Source: Piper betle (lineage: Eukaryota > Streptophyta > Magnoliopsida > Piperales > Piperaceae). Taken from it: DNA of 64,000 nucleotides. Both the position numbers and the translations under genes were made by a program. The notes below the pieces were generated by a model, which saw only the letters and a list, made by a program, of their open reading frames with translations, did no database searches and was not told the origin of the DNA. Positions 36,419 to 47,959 of this stretch are shown here, piece by piece. The DNA is taken from assembly GCA_033002965.1 (NCBI GenBank), contig JAURVB010010162.1, forward strand, positions 29,927-93,926, given 5' to 3'. Within the stretch, counting starts at the first letter, position 1. Every line of letters starts with the position of its first letter.

Positions 36419-37600
36419 AGAACTAACAAATTAATTTGAACTAAAAAAGTGAAGTCATGAATCCTAGGTCTTAAGTCACTAAAGTTAAACATCGATGATA
36501 ATCGATTGATTTCATTTTTATTTAAGTGGTTTAAATTAGATTACAAATTAATTGCACATTCTTCTCGCTTGTGTGCTTTCAATTAAAATGGTCTTGATAA
36601 ATAGGCTATCAAATCCTAGTTAAATCTTTTAGTGGGAGGATGCTTTAGTTTATCAATTTATTAATTACTCTACCCAAAAATTAAGCACAAGTTTTAAGCT
36701 AGTTTTGAATGTACAAATTCATGTGAAATTGTCTTGAATACCCTCACTTAAGTAGCATTTAACTATAGTAAAATTAAAAAAATTTCTCGAAAATGGTTTG
36801 GCAAAACTAACCAAACTCACGATGGCTGCCCAAGTCACCAGATTATTTTTTTCTTAAAAATGGTTGGGCAAAACTTACCAAACTCACAATGGCTGCCTAG
36901 GTTACCATTGGACATGATCCAAGCCCTAGGACAATTAAATCTAGCCGAGATCTAACCGATACTAAGCATGACTTGGCTACCACATGAGCATGCAACTCCC
37001 GACCTTGGAGCAGGGAGAATTGATCACCCCTCACCACGGCTTAGCCTGAGTTAACAACTTTATGGCCTGACTTGTTGGTCTTGAGCATCATCGTGGGTAG
37101 TAGGATCTAGTGTTGGTAGAGTTTAAAAATTATTTTTATATCTCTTAATCAGCATTATTCAGGTTAAATCATTTTTTCTTTTTACCCTAAAATTCAATAG
37201 CAATTTTGCATCTATCAATCAAAATTTTCTTTTATAATAATTATCCCAATTATTCCACAACTATGTAATATGCAAAAAATACATATACCCCACAAAAAAC
37301 TCTTTAAACGGCTATACCCCCAAATTCGTACAAAAATCCTAAATCACCACACAGTTCATTGCCAAAAAAAGCAAGTAAGTCAGCAGCCGAGGGCAATCTA
37401 AAACGGCATGCATATATATATTAAATGCAAATGAGTCTGTTTATCGATCAAAGCAAAATTGCACGCGCGGCGACCTTTTGGCCGGCGTCCCCAATAGCAT
37501 CATCAGTTCACAAAGCTCCAATTGCCGGCCAACCCAGCTAGGACATTTCTCCGATGCGAAGCCCACCTTCGGTCCACATAAGACTGCCGAGTAAGAATTG
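36419..37600. other. ERF upstream region, unit A
   Basis: Shared with 54945-56256 of unit B. It holds no ORF. A ~72-bp segment (CAAAACTAACCAAACTCAC and neighbours, about 36793-36915) is present twice here and once in unit B. The last 200 bp are the conserved proximal promoter of the ERF gene. Confidence 0.5.
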
Positions 37601-37626
37601 TGAGCAGCCCTCTGCATGTGTCAGCG

Positions 37627-37634
37627 TATAAAAG
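37627..37634 (+). promoter_or_regulatory. TATA box of the ERF fragment, unit A
   Basis: TATAAAAG lies 50 bp upstream of the ATG at 37677. It is identical in unit B (56292-56299), and the context TCAGCGTATAAAAG is conserved. Confidence 0.7.
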
Positions 37635-37676
37635 CCCCCATTCGCGCACCTCTCCGAGTCCAAAGTCTCTTCTCTC

Positions 37677-37967
37677 ATGGCTTCAAAGCGAAAAAGTGGA
37701 ACGCCCGACCACCACCAATCCCCACCACCGCCACTTCCGCCGTCCTCAATTCTCGCCTCCAATCACGAATGGGAGAACTCAATCTTCGTGGCAGCACTCT
37801 TCCGCGTCCTTTCCGGCCACCCACAGTCGCAGATGAGGGTGGCCAGCTCCACAGGGTTACTTGATTTTGGACTGTTCACGGCATTGTCGTTCAGACTTGA
37901 CAGTCATGTAGTCCTTCAGACCATAGGATATATGCAATACTCAGTAATTATTTATTTTTTGGTCTAA
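37677..37967 (+). pseudogene. ERF 5' fragment fused to junction DNA (96-codon chimeric ORF)
   Basis: Residues 1-52 are the N-terminus of an ERF transcription factor, with a Pro-rich stretch and ENSIFVAALFRVLSGHP. The latter resembles the short motif found upstream of the AP2 domain in group X (ABR1/ERF109-114-like) proteins. The homology to the ERF copy at 56342 ends at GTCGCA (about 37834), the tandem-duplication breakpoint. The next 44 codons come from the start of unit B and match nothing recognised. The AP2 domain is absent, so it cannot bind DNA as an ERF. The TATA box and ATG are intact, so it could be transcribed as a new chimeric frame, but there is no sign of selection. Confidence 0.72.
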
Positions 37968-38187
37968 GGACTGGCTGGTGTGTATTGAATGCCTCACGGG
38001 AACAATTGTACTTAGTATTATTTGTGTGTGTCAAGTGCAAACGAGTGAAAGATTAGGGATTGCCCATGGAAAAAAAACAAAAATGATCTATAACAACAAT
38101 CACAAAAATAAATTGAGCACGATATTATTTCATTGTCGATAATAAACTTGTTCTAGTCACAACAACCAAAGGTTACATTGTAGCTTT

Positions 38188-38517
38188 CTAACACTGGCAG
38201 AAGCAATACCGTTTGTTGTCTTTCATCACACATAGGCCATCTTTATCGCATCCATTTTGGCAACCTGCCCTGCACAGATCATGCATGGCCGGCGACGTGG
38301 GGTCACACAAAGGTTCTTCATAGTATGTGCAACACTTAGCTGCGGTAGGAAATGCAACAGACATAGAACCTATAGTAGAGGCAACTATCATCAAACAATT
38401 GAAATTCAAGGGCTAAACAATAACTTCAAAGGAAAAGAAATTGTGCTGTTTTAAATTACCTGCAATTAGCAAGAACATGAAGAGGAAAGTGATGTGCTTC
38501 ACTCCAACTTCGGCCAT
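38188..38517 (-). CDS. Small secreted cysteine-rich peptide, copy B (two exons, 79 aa)
   Basis: The proposed structure is exon 1 at 38517-38460 and exon 2 at 38369-38188, with a 90-bp intron (donor GCAG|GTAATT, acceptor CTATAG|GTTC). Exon 1 encodes MAEVGVKHITFLFMFLLIA, a signal-peptide core, and exon 2 starts inside the Gly codon completing it. The mature part contains ten cysteines in the pattern CC-x7-C-x9-C-x3-C-x3-C-x5-C-x8-C-x-C-x-C, ending in CFCQC and a TAG stop. It is probably exported and disulfide-stabilised. Size and cysteine spacing suggest a defensin-like or other antimicrobial or signalling peptide family, but I do not recognise the family and assign no role. The TATA box lies at 38693. 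The paralogue at 12869 lost its donor, so this copy is the likelier functional one. Splice sites are inferred from the two-copy comparison. Confidence 0.7.
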
Positions 38518-38692
38518 CTTGATGATCTTAGTAAATAAATTTCTACAATAATTGGCTTAACAAATTAAATTTAATAAGTCGAGGACAATAAAGCTTATTT
38601 TTTGAGACCTAAATTAAATGTAATTAATTTGTGTACCTTGGTGCAAAATGCAAAAAAAAAATCCTCACAAATTAAACACTATGTAGGGGGTC

Positions 38693-38702
38693 CTATTTAT
38701 AG
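38693..38702 (-). promoter_or_regulatory. TATA box of peptide gene copy B
   Basis: CTATAAATAG on the minus strand is about 176 bp upstream of the ATG at 38517, leaving room for a ~140-nt 5' leader. The box and its flanks are conserved with copy A. Confidence 0.6.
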
Positions 38703-39940
38703 ACTAAAGATAGTCTTCTCCCCTTCTTATCTTAAATGCTCAATATCTTGTAGGACCACAGATTTGGTTCAATGCTCCAAAATATTAGATAAATCTTATG
38801 AGTATTTCCCTGAAAAGATATATATAGACAGGCAGAGTAGATAAAGTAGAGTTACGTGAATTAATATTAAGCATTTTTTTACTTCACATTATTATCTTAT
38901 GGGAAAATGCAAAGTTAATAGTTACCCGGAATTCTCACCCTCTAGACCACAATTTTCTATAATAGACAATATTATTGTATTATCTAAACCTTCAATACAT
39001 AATATTAAATGATAAATAATTTTGGAACCATAATTGTAATAAATCGGGCATGCATGTATAAAATTTGGCTAGATGTTCCCAAATAATGGATGTATCTAAT
39101 AATTATGTCCTACAATTATGTATACCAATTTGGAACGATGTGCCAATAGCGGGCATATCGAAAATCTGTGTTCAACCATTGATTGATGGTAAGCAAAGTT
39201 AGCATTAAACTTTTATCTTGAATGGTTGTGAAGCGAATCATAGACTATGCACACATCCAATGTGGTGATCTGTTTATGAGAGGCCAAATACTCGAATATT
39301 GTATATTGAAAATGCATCTTTATCCTAAAAGATCATATAAAAATAAATGTTTAGTCCTTTTCAATATTTCTCCAATTGATACGCAAGTTTAGTTTGATTT
39401 ACTAGCTCGTGTCTAATGAAACAAACTATTCAACCACATGGCAACAGTTGCCATTTAGCTTAACATAATTTTTTTCTTCTTATTGTTGTTTCATCCTAGC
39501 CTAACACCTATCATATCTAAAGCAGGTTAAATCTACAGAAGAAGGATGATATTATTATGAAGGTGGATAGTTATTTTACGATGGAGAAATAAATCAAGGG
39601 AGTTTAGGCAAAAAAATGATGACTTTGAAAAAATTAAAATAAAAAAGAATGAAAAGAAAAGTGTACTCTAAACACACCCCATTTGGTTGCTACAAGGGCA
39701 GACAGAAGTATGATGTTATGATTTGAAAGTTGTTCATTAGACTACTTTTGTACAAACTTTACAGAATTAGATTTCAACACTTAAGGAGGCTTAAAACAGG
39801 CACCTTATAGAATTTTCAAACAATCCATGTTGAATCATTTTATCATATGAATGTTTTTAAACTTAAGAGATCTCCTAGTGTGAGCACCTTGAGTCACAGG
39901 AGAGGGAACACCTCCCAAGCAATTGAGACGGTGATTTTAA
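38703..39940. other. Upstream region of peptide gene copy B, no gene seen
   Basis: AT-rich and collinear with 13382-14529, with a ~90-bp extra segment near 39440-39540. No ORF or transposon ends were identified. Confidence 0.45.
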
Positions 39941-42900
39941 AATATAATAATCACTTTGAGTTACATGAAGGCAGCATTCTTAATGGAACTATGAGATTGA
40001 GCTTTAAAAAATACGAATGCATGATCTAGTTCTTATACTTAGTTTCGACCTGAGTTAGGTAACTTATTCTTATGATGATGTTGAACTTAACACGTGTAAA
40101 TGTAGGGTAATTACCTGTTTCACATAACTATAATAGAAATTAAATTACCACGATATCATAGAGTGCCAAGGTATCATACCCTAACCCTGGTCTTCACGTG
40201 GGCTCTTCATGTTGTATAGGCTGTAAGCTTTTCCAATCCACATTACTCTAACACACACATAGCTGCAAGCAAATAAGTTTAGAATACTCAGTATGTTCCC
40301 CGTCATATTTCAAGACTTTAAATCTTACACACATAGCAGACAATCGTTAGAGTGCCCTAAAGTTATTACCCTACACGATGATAGTAATAAAATAATAGTA
40401 ACTCATGAATCACACGAAAACAGATCCACATGCAACATAACAAGGTCTAGGGTACCAGCCCAAATCATAGTAAATTGCAAAGTGAATTTTTCTGAATACA
40501 CAAGTCCCAAATATGTAAATCATATAAAATCATGGTCCATAGTACATAATACAATCTCAACACAACAACATCCCCACACTAGGAGCCTCTTTATCCATCC
40601 ACCTAAACCGGTTACTGACATACATACTCACCTACATAAATATAAGAAATTTGTCAATAGTCAAATTAATTAGTAGCCTAAGAATAACTACCAATACATA
40701 AAATACTGACAAATTGTATCTTAATACCCACAAAAAAATAAGAAAATTTTAGAATCCATCGCAAGGCGGTAAGTTGAGGCCGATACGTCTGAACATTATA
40801 CAATATGTATGCCAGAAAACTCGGCAACTTCACACTTACGTACATGCATAGTTACCCTTACCCCTCCCATCGTTTATATATCACCCACCATTGTATTCAA
40901 GTGGCTTAGAAGAATTAGGTTAGTGCCACAATTTTCAGAAACACACTACATTTGTAGTACTCTACTTACATTGCACTAATTTAGGATGTATAGGAGTACT
41001 AATGTAATTCATACAACCTGTACCACTAATTCTTTTATTTGTCAAATTTGAAAAACCATGTGCACTTATCTAATAGACTTAGGGAGGGACTTAATACTAA
41101 ATTTCAAGATCTTAAGTTTGAAAAGTAACAAAGGATCTTATCATTATAGTTTTATTAAACTATGAAAAATCGGCTAAATGTCTCAGCAACAGAGGGATCC
41201 GATATAAAGTCATTGACAATGTCCAACATCTTATGTTCGATTAAACTCAACACTCAAGGAGTTAAAGAAAGGTGAAGTAGAAGAGTCATGAGCACTTGGA
41301 TGAAACGAACTCCTCGTCCTAACTCAATGAGCTCACTCTGTGTAACCCAATAAGCAAATGATACTCAAATCAATCTCAAATCGCATTGGCCCAAAACAGG
41401 AGGCAATGCCACAACATATGTACAACAATAAAGGGCTTAATTACTTAATCATATTGCTTAATGGCATGTTAAACCTCACTAGGTAACAATAATTAAGGTT
41501 TAAAATTGCAAGTACACTTTGTTAGAAAAGTCCAATAGTTAGGGTTTTATTGTCAAATTTAACCAAATGAATTTTAGGAGGTGCCAAACATTGCAGTCAA
41601 GGTCCATTAAGGTTGTGACAAGGTGCTAAGAATAGTGTTTGTGGGCCCTCAACCAATTTTTCTAAGTCTCATTTATGGGTTTGGAGACTACAATTGGGCC
41701 TCGATGAACAGATAAGGTTAGTCAACACTATATGAACTTCAAGCTCAAAATCCAAGGATTGGGCCTGAGTGGAATCTGGAAAAGAAGGCATTGGATAAGT
41801 CATTTCTAGAGTTGGCTAGACCTATTGGTCTTAAAAAAATTATGATGCATGTTCCACTAAGACAATGGCTTTCAAATTTTAAGGAGATCTTACTGGGACA
41901 CATCATAATGTTTGGGAGAAATTTCATACAATTTCATCACCAAATGGCTAGGATTTTGTAACTAAAGTTGGGGAACTAGGGTTTCACCATGCATTCATGT
42001 ACACTCCATAAAACCCAATTAACTGAACACATAAAAATTTTTAAAATTTCCCAAAATTTGCTTGTTTTAAGTAGACAATTATTGAGTCTAACTATAATTT
42101 TTACAGATTTTATTAATATTATTTAATAGGCTCACCACAGAGCACAATCTCAGAGCATTGCATATCACATCAAGAGCACAGAAAACATAGAACGCATTTA
42201 GGGTTTTGTTCATGTCATTATTGAGGTTATTTTAACATAATAATTTACCAAGAAGTGTCTGAGATAATGAGAAATAATCATTCAAAAGATAGCGTACATA
42301 TATATCCTACAACATAGTGTATAAATTGTGGAGAGGAGCGGCTTGCTTAATGAGACAATAAAAGCTGTTACCATTCGCCAAGTTTGGCACCTTTCCACAC
42401 TTATGCACGCATAATCAAACAAAATAATTTGAACCAAACTTGAAGATCTATCACTTATTAGGCTAACAAGATAGTAATTATGCAGATCTACAACCTAGAT
42501 CATGAGATGATTTTTCACCGAACAGTGCAAACAAGTCAGCATACTACAATAAAAAATACATAATTATTTTTATAACCATGATAAAATCATGATTCTAAGT
42601 CTTACAAACTCCTAACACACAAATTGATATGATGTAAAAAAGAAAAAATTATAAGCAAGTAACCATACATACGACTAAATGCACAGAACACACATTAAGC
42701 ATGTAACAAGTAGGGATCTTTTATCTCAACTGGTTCTTAGGGGGGTCTCTTGGGGCATCCTTCCCCCAAGATCTACATCCCTAAGGACTTGGCCAAACTT
42801 GGAGAGGCTTGAGAAGGCTGGGACGAGTTGGGGATGAAGTTGGGAGTAGACAAGAGGGAGGGAAGATCGGGCAGAAGAGAGAAAAGGGGAGAAAATGGGT

Positions 42901-43601
42901 GGATAAGGACTGTATTTATAGAAAAAGAAATAGCTTCAACTTAAGGGCACTCTCCCAACGCCTTTGCGCCGACCCCTGCGACATGGAGCACAAATTTTCC
43001 TTACCTAGACCACGTGTGCCTACTAGACTGAGCCGCACGAAAAGTTGGGTCAAATTACTAGGCGCAAGGGCGTTGACGTAGTACCTTTACGCTAGAAAAG
43101 GGTAAAAATTTATCAGATTTGGGAGCAAAGCCACTGGACTTGCACCGTTATGCTCAAGCTTGAACCCCGTCCCAAATAGGCCAGCGCAAGGGCGCTTCCA
43201 GGGCACCTTTGGGCCAAAGCTTGGCATAAAGGTGTTGTGACGCTTGGAAGCGCCCTTGCGCCAAAACTCGATGAAAAGGTGCTGTGACACCTTTGCGCTG
43301 GGTGCAATTTATGTGATCCTAGGGTTCACACCCATCGGCCTATCAAATGACCATGAGAACCTGTTGTGCCTTTGGGGTAGGATCGATCGAAAGTGTTTTC
43401 AAACACGAAACAACAATTTAGACTCATGAGAGACACTATCCGAAACCTAAAAAGACTCAAATCAAATACTGGGGGAGACTAGGGATATAGCTCATACATA
43501 ACATACTATATATAAGCTGGCGGTGGGCCAAACAAGCAATTCGATCTGGATCACAACCAAACCGAATGTAAAACCTTTGGGTGAAAAGTCTAGGTTTTAC
43601 A
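39941..43601 (-). repeat. Old degenerate minus-strand LTR, unit B copy (uninterrupted)
   Basis: Collinear with 14530-20753 minus S1. The right end reads AGGTTTTACA at 43592-43601, with the partner arm GTAAAACC at 43568. The TATA-like box (CTATAAATAC, minus strand) is at 42912-42921. The left boundary is estimated from unit A. It contains the S1 empty site AGGAT at 43379-43383. Confidence 0.5.
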
Positions 43602-44362
43602 TTTACGCAAGTTGTGCTTATATCAATAAATTGTGAATAAATATTAATTTGGTTGAGGTGAGTAAAAAAGAAGTATAAATTTTGAGTTGATAAATGGGGA
43701 TACTAAAGTTTAATTTGCCTTAGATTCAGAAGGAACCTTGTGCTAGGACCTATCTACTCGTTAACATGTTAACCATTTTTAATCAAGCCTAGCCCCATAT
43801 TTGACACCCGAAGTTATGAATATTCAAATTGAGCAATGTACGTCTACGCCCTAGGACAAAGGCTATGTACCAGTTGCATGAATTGACCCCTAGACAATTT
43901 AAAGTGCCATTGATGTTAATTAACAATGAATTCTTTGGTGATTTTAAATCTTTTATAGGGTAAAATTCATTATCTACAATTCCAATAGTCTTTTTGGCAT
44001 AGGTAATTAGATTAATTTTTCTCTCTATGTAATTATTGTTGTTGGCTTGTTTACTTTATTTTATGCTAAATGGTTACAATAGCTTGGGCAACTATTATAT
44101 TCTTTTAGAGATTTGTTCTTGTTGAGGTATAGAAAATTAGATTTTTCATAAATAGAATATATTTTATTCGCACAAAAATTGATACATGCGTGGGACAAGA
44201 TATAACTATTCACTTAAGATAACTATATAAAGTTTTCCTTAATGTGTACTTAAATTCCAATTACATTGAGATATAGTAATTAAATTAGAGTAATAATTGT
44301 GATAGCCAAAGTGTAAATAATTAAGTTGTCTTAGTCAGTAACGCAGTAATAATAAGTAGAAG
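43602..44362. other. Spacer between old LTR and P2, unit B
   Basis: Collinear with 20754-21775 but about 260 bp shorter. It contains no recognised feature. Confidence 0.45.
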
Positions 44363-45049
44363 AGAAGAGTAATGCCACAACTTCGGGTTAGGGTTTTACC
44401 CACTTGTAATTTTGCCCGGTTCGGGCCCGTCTCGATTCGGTTCGAGTGAGTTCAAGCTAGTCCAGTTTTTAAACCTTGAGTATGGGGCCCAGATGGTTGT
44501 ATGAACATGTTATGAACGCTGAGGATACCCAACATGCAAATGATATCTTCAGCATGCTACAACAGAGCATGAGTTATCAGTGTATACATGAGGTATACAG
44601 AATTTTTTCTATCAGTTAGTCAAGGTTTTAGGGCTAGATCTAGGTCGTTGTAGCATTTAATATCAGTTTGAAATTTTCAACGTATCTTATTTGCATGCAT
44701 CTTAGGGATTTTGGACTACCAAATTGCCACTATGGGACCAGCTTGATTTGAATCGTAGATTTTCACTTGATTGAATTGAGGGTTTCAAGGCTCATTTATC
44801 CTTCTTGCCTCGATTCCCGCCTATATCGTTAATTTTAAGCCTTGAGTTAGTTTTGACTCTGGACGGCTTTGATCCGGACATTTTATCCATTGATGGACCC
44901 CACTAGTCCCACAAGTTGCCGGACGGTTTAGATCGAGCCACTTAGCTTTTCTCCCCAATAATTCAGATTTGCACCTTACTGCTGCCACCACTTTAGCTCA
45001 CCGCCTGTGAGTCCTCGGCCCTCCTCCGGCCACTTGACAACTCCGATCG

Positions 45050-47889
45050 TGTAACACCCCGTTCTGGTTCGTCCATGAACATAATCGAGAAATGTTACCG
45101 GTGACTGAACCATTCGCTAATCTAATGGATTTGGTTAAGCCGACCCGGATCTACTCTCTGTGTCTCAAGATGGTGATGTCACATGAAAAACATGGATGCG
45201 ATGCTTCGGTTATAACGTGGTCCTACATGCATGCCATAATGTGCAAAACAGTAAATAAACAAACCAAGCAAACGAAAAGTTTGAAAGAAATTTTTATTTT
45301 TAAAAATAAAACGGACAGAGCCTCCCCTTAAAGTGTAATAGAGGCCACCCTGTCAATGACAAGCAATAATAGGCATAGCAATAAAAATCGAAAACATAGT
45401 CCAAATACGGCATGCTTTCACATTCTAGTTATCCTCGCTCCGTAGCTCACCTTGTTCATTTTCCACTTGCATTCACATACAAAATATCTTTAGCAGTTTA
45501 CAAAATATCATTCAAATTCATTTTCCACACAATTCAATACATCACCAATTATAGTCGGTAAGTACATGTGTGCGTGATTTCATTGTTGCTCCTCCGCAGT
45601 CCCGACGGTTCTCATTCCTCGAGATTCTCACCTACATATATAATAAATAGACGTTAGCAATGAGTGTTACTGGTTTAGAAATAACTAATAAGATACTCAC
45701 TAGGAGAGCTGCTTGTCCTGTTGAATAAAAAAACTTCAATCACTTCCTCAAGAACTCTCATAAGGGGCAAATAATGGGAGTCATCAACCTCGGGTGGCAT
45801 CATCCCCTTTCCATATTATTATGTTTCCTTGGCCATTTAAACTATCCCTTTTGCGTAGAAAATCCATTTTCTTTCCTCTCAACCCTCTACATCCTCTATA
45901 TTAATCCTGGCACTGAGTACAGAGGCTGTGTACTCTAAGGCTTGCACCTTCAATACCCTTTTATGCCACAAGTCTAAACATGCACTGCATAGCAGTACCT
46001 GTAAACCTTCTCACTTCTCCAGGTTTGAGGAGCTCATAGGTGGAGTTATCAATATCCCACTAGAATGGAGTGGACGCTCACCAGTTCCAGAGTCTGCTTT
46101 AACAAACACACGCCATATCTCAAGACATGGCCGTCGATTTCCCTCTTCTCTTATCCCACTGAAAACACAAAAAATTATATACATAGGCATGGGTAGGGAT
46201 TTCAATATAATAGGCCCAAAAGCATCGTGCACTAGATCTGAGTTTTGAAAACAAACTCGTGGGATCTCATCCTAGAGGGTTATTAATCTGAAAATATGAT
46301 AAGCTAAATGGCCCGTGTTGAGTGGGATATAATAAATCCACCACTCAACACATCCGCTTACCTGTTAAAATAAATCACGATAGAATAAGACAATAAATTA
46401 GGATCGAGTCCTAAAGGGACCTGGTAGAAGCTCCAATCGTGTCCACGGGCCTAGGTGGCGAACTCTTGCTCAGTAGCTACACATCAAACTAAAAGCTAAT
46501 GCCCACTAACTTGATAATACATCAAACATCCTATAACATACACACACCATATCATACATCAATCACACATAAGTTTTCCTATGCTACGTTGCATTAGATT
46601 ACGATAATTACTTAGTTAACCCAATTAGTAGCATCTGTTTTAAAACAATTCAATCAATCAAAATTCATATTTTTATTTACAATAAAAATATCTGACACGA
46701 CAATTCATCAATCGTAGCATGTTGTTCTAATAATCATCTATTTTAAATAATTAAATTGGAGGAAATTATACCTCGCATCATCGCTAATCGGCGACGGTTA
46801 GGGTTTTGTTGTGTGTCTTGAAGCTCGAATTCGATGCTGGATGGCATCTGAAGTTTGATCGGGTTCAACTAGATGAGCTTGGCGGACGATTCAACGAATT
46901 CTAGCAAATCCGGTTGTCCGGCAGTTTTGGTAGTTATCCAACGATTTTGGCGGTTTTCTGGCAATTTTGGCAGTTTTTGATGGTTTTTCAGCTACCTTCC
47001 GGTAGTTTTCCGGTGATTGTTGCTGACAGCGGCTAGCAGCGGGCTGGTGACGGTATGGAGCACTGTTGGCACTGGCTCAGCAAGCCAACACATCTACGAC
47101 CTCAATGTGGTTGGTGAAGACGGCAGCTCGCTAGAAAAAGGGAACACAGGGGCAGTCGGTAGTAGGGTGATGAGATCCAGCCGGGACGGGCAGTGACTGG
47201 ATGGCAACATTGCTGGTCGCTAGTGGCAGAATCTGTGACGGGAGCGCGGCACAGTCGTGATGGCTTCATTGCATCGAGGAGGCTGGGCAATGGCCCGGGG
47301 TGCTCGAGGTGGCACGGCGATGACACGGTGATGCTAGGCGGTGTCAATTGGTGGCGGTATGACACTCGCGACGATGTCAGCTGCGACTACAGGGGGCGAC
47401 ATTGAGGGTTTGGGGGGAAAGAGAAGATGTCATGGGGGAGAAATAGTTCGGTGGCAATATCATAAAGAAAACTTGACCCAATTCCGACTCGAGTCAAAAA
47501 TAATAACTAACTCGTAATAAATCCTTTAAAAAATAAAAAATAGGAAAAAATCCTATAAAATATATTACACACCATAGCACCACAATGACATGTTCTATAA
47601 CTAATAGCCCACCCAAACTTCCCTATAATGCATTCTAATGCATTATTCAACGTAAAAATAATTCTATGATCAAATACATAAAAAAATTATGCTACATACT
47701 CTTCATATATTCTGATAACTCATTTCTCACCTTCTTTCCGACATTATCATCATATACTCAGGTACACTTGACCCCCATTGCTCATAACTCATGGCTGGCT
47801 TCAACTCAGCACGCGGTTCATGAAACTGACTCAACTTGAACTGACTAGTTCACTAAAGTAAAACTTTGACTCCAGTTACGGGTTTTACA
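45050..47889 (-). repeat. M2 3' LTR (2.84 kb)
   Basis: It begins TGTAACACCCCG at 45050 and ends GGGTTTTACA at 47889, which is the 5' LTR end in element orientation, adjoining the PPT. It is related to the M1 and P1 LTRs. The GC-richer island is at about 46780-47420. Confidence 0.87.
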
Positions 47890-47900
47890 ACCTTCCCTCC
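47890..47900 (-). other. Polypurine tract of M2
   Basis: The minus strand reads GGAGGGAAGGT, identical to the P1 tract, with a degenerate CGATGACAAAATTT upstream. Confidence 0.8.
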
Positions 47901-47959
47901 ATAGAAAAATTTTGTCATCGAAATTTTAACCAAGGAAGTTTCAAACTCATCCATCATCT

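Larger units (their letters stand above)
12428..37834 (+). repeat. Tandem duplication, unit A
   Basis: After subtracting later insertions this is about 11 kb that recurs in the same order and orientation at 37835-56490. It runs: cysteine-rich peptide gene, old minus-strand LTR, spacer, plus-strand solo LTR P2, ERF upstream region, ERF 5' end. The left edge is set where GGTGGCTAGCTCC (12428) matches GGTGGCCAGCTCC (37835), directly after the ERF fragment. Of the insertions, S1, S2, P3 and the MITE are unique to this unit. Confidence 0.8.
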
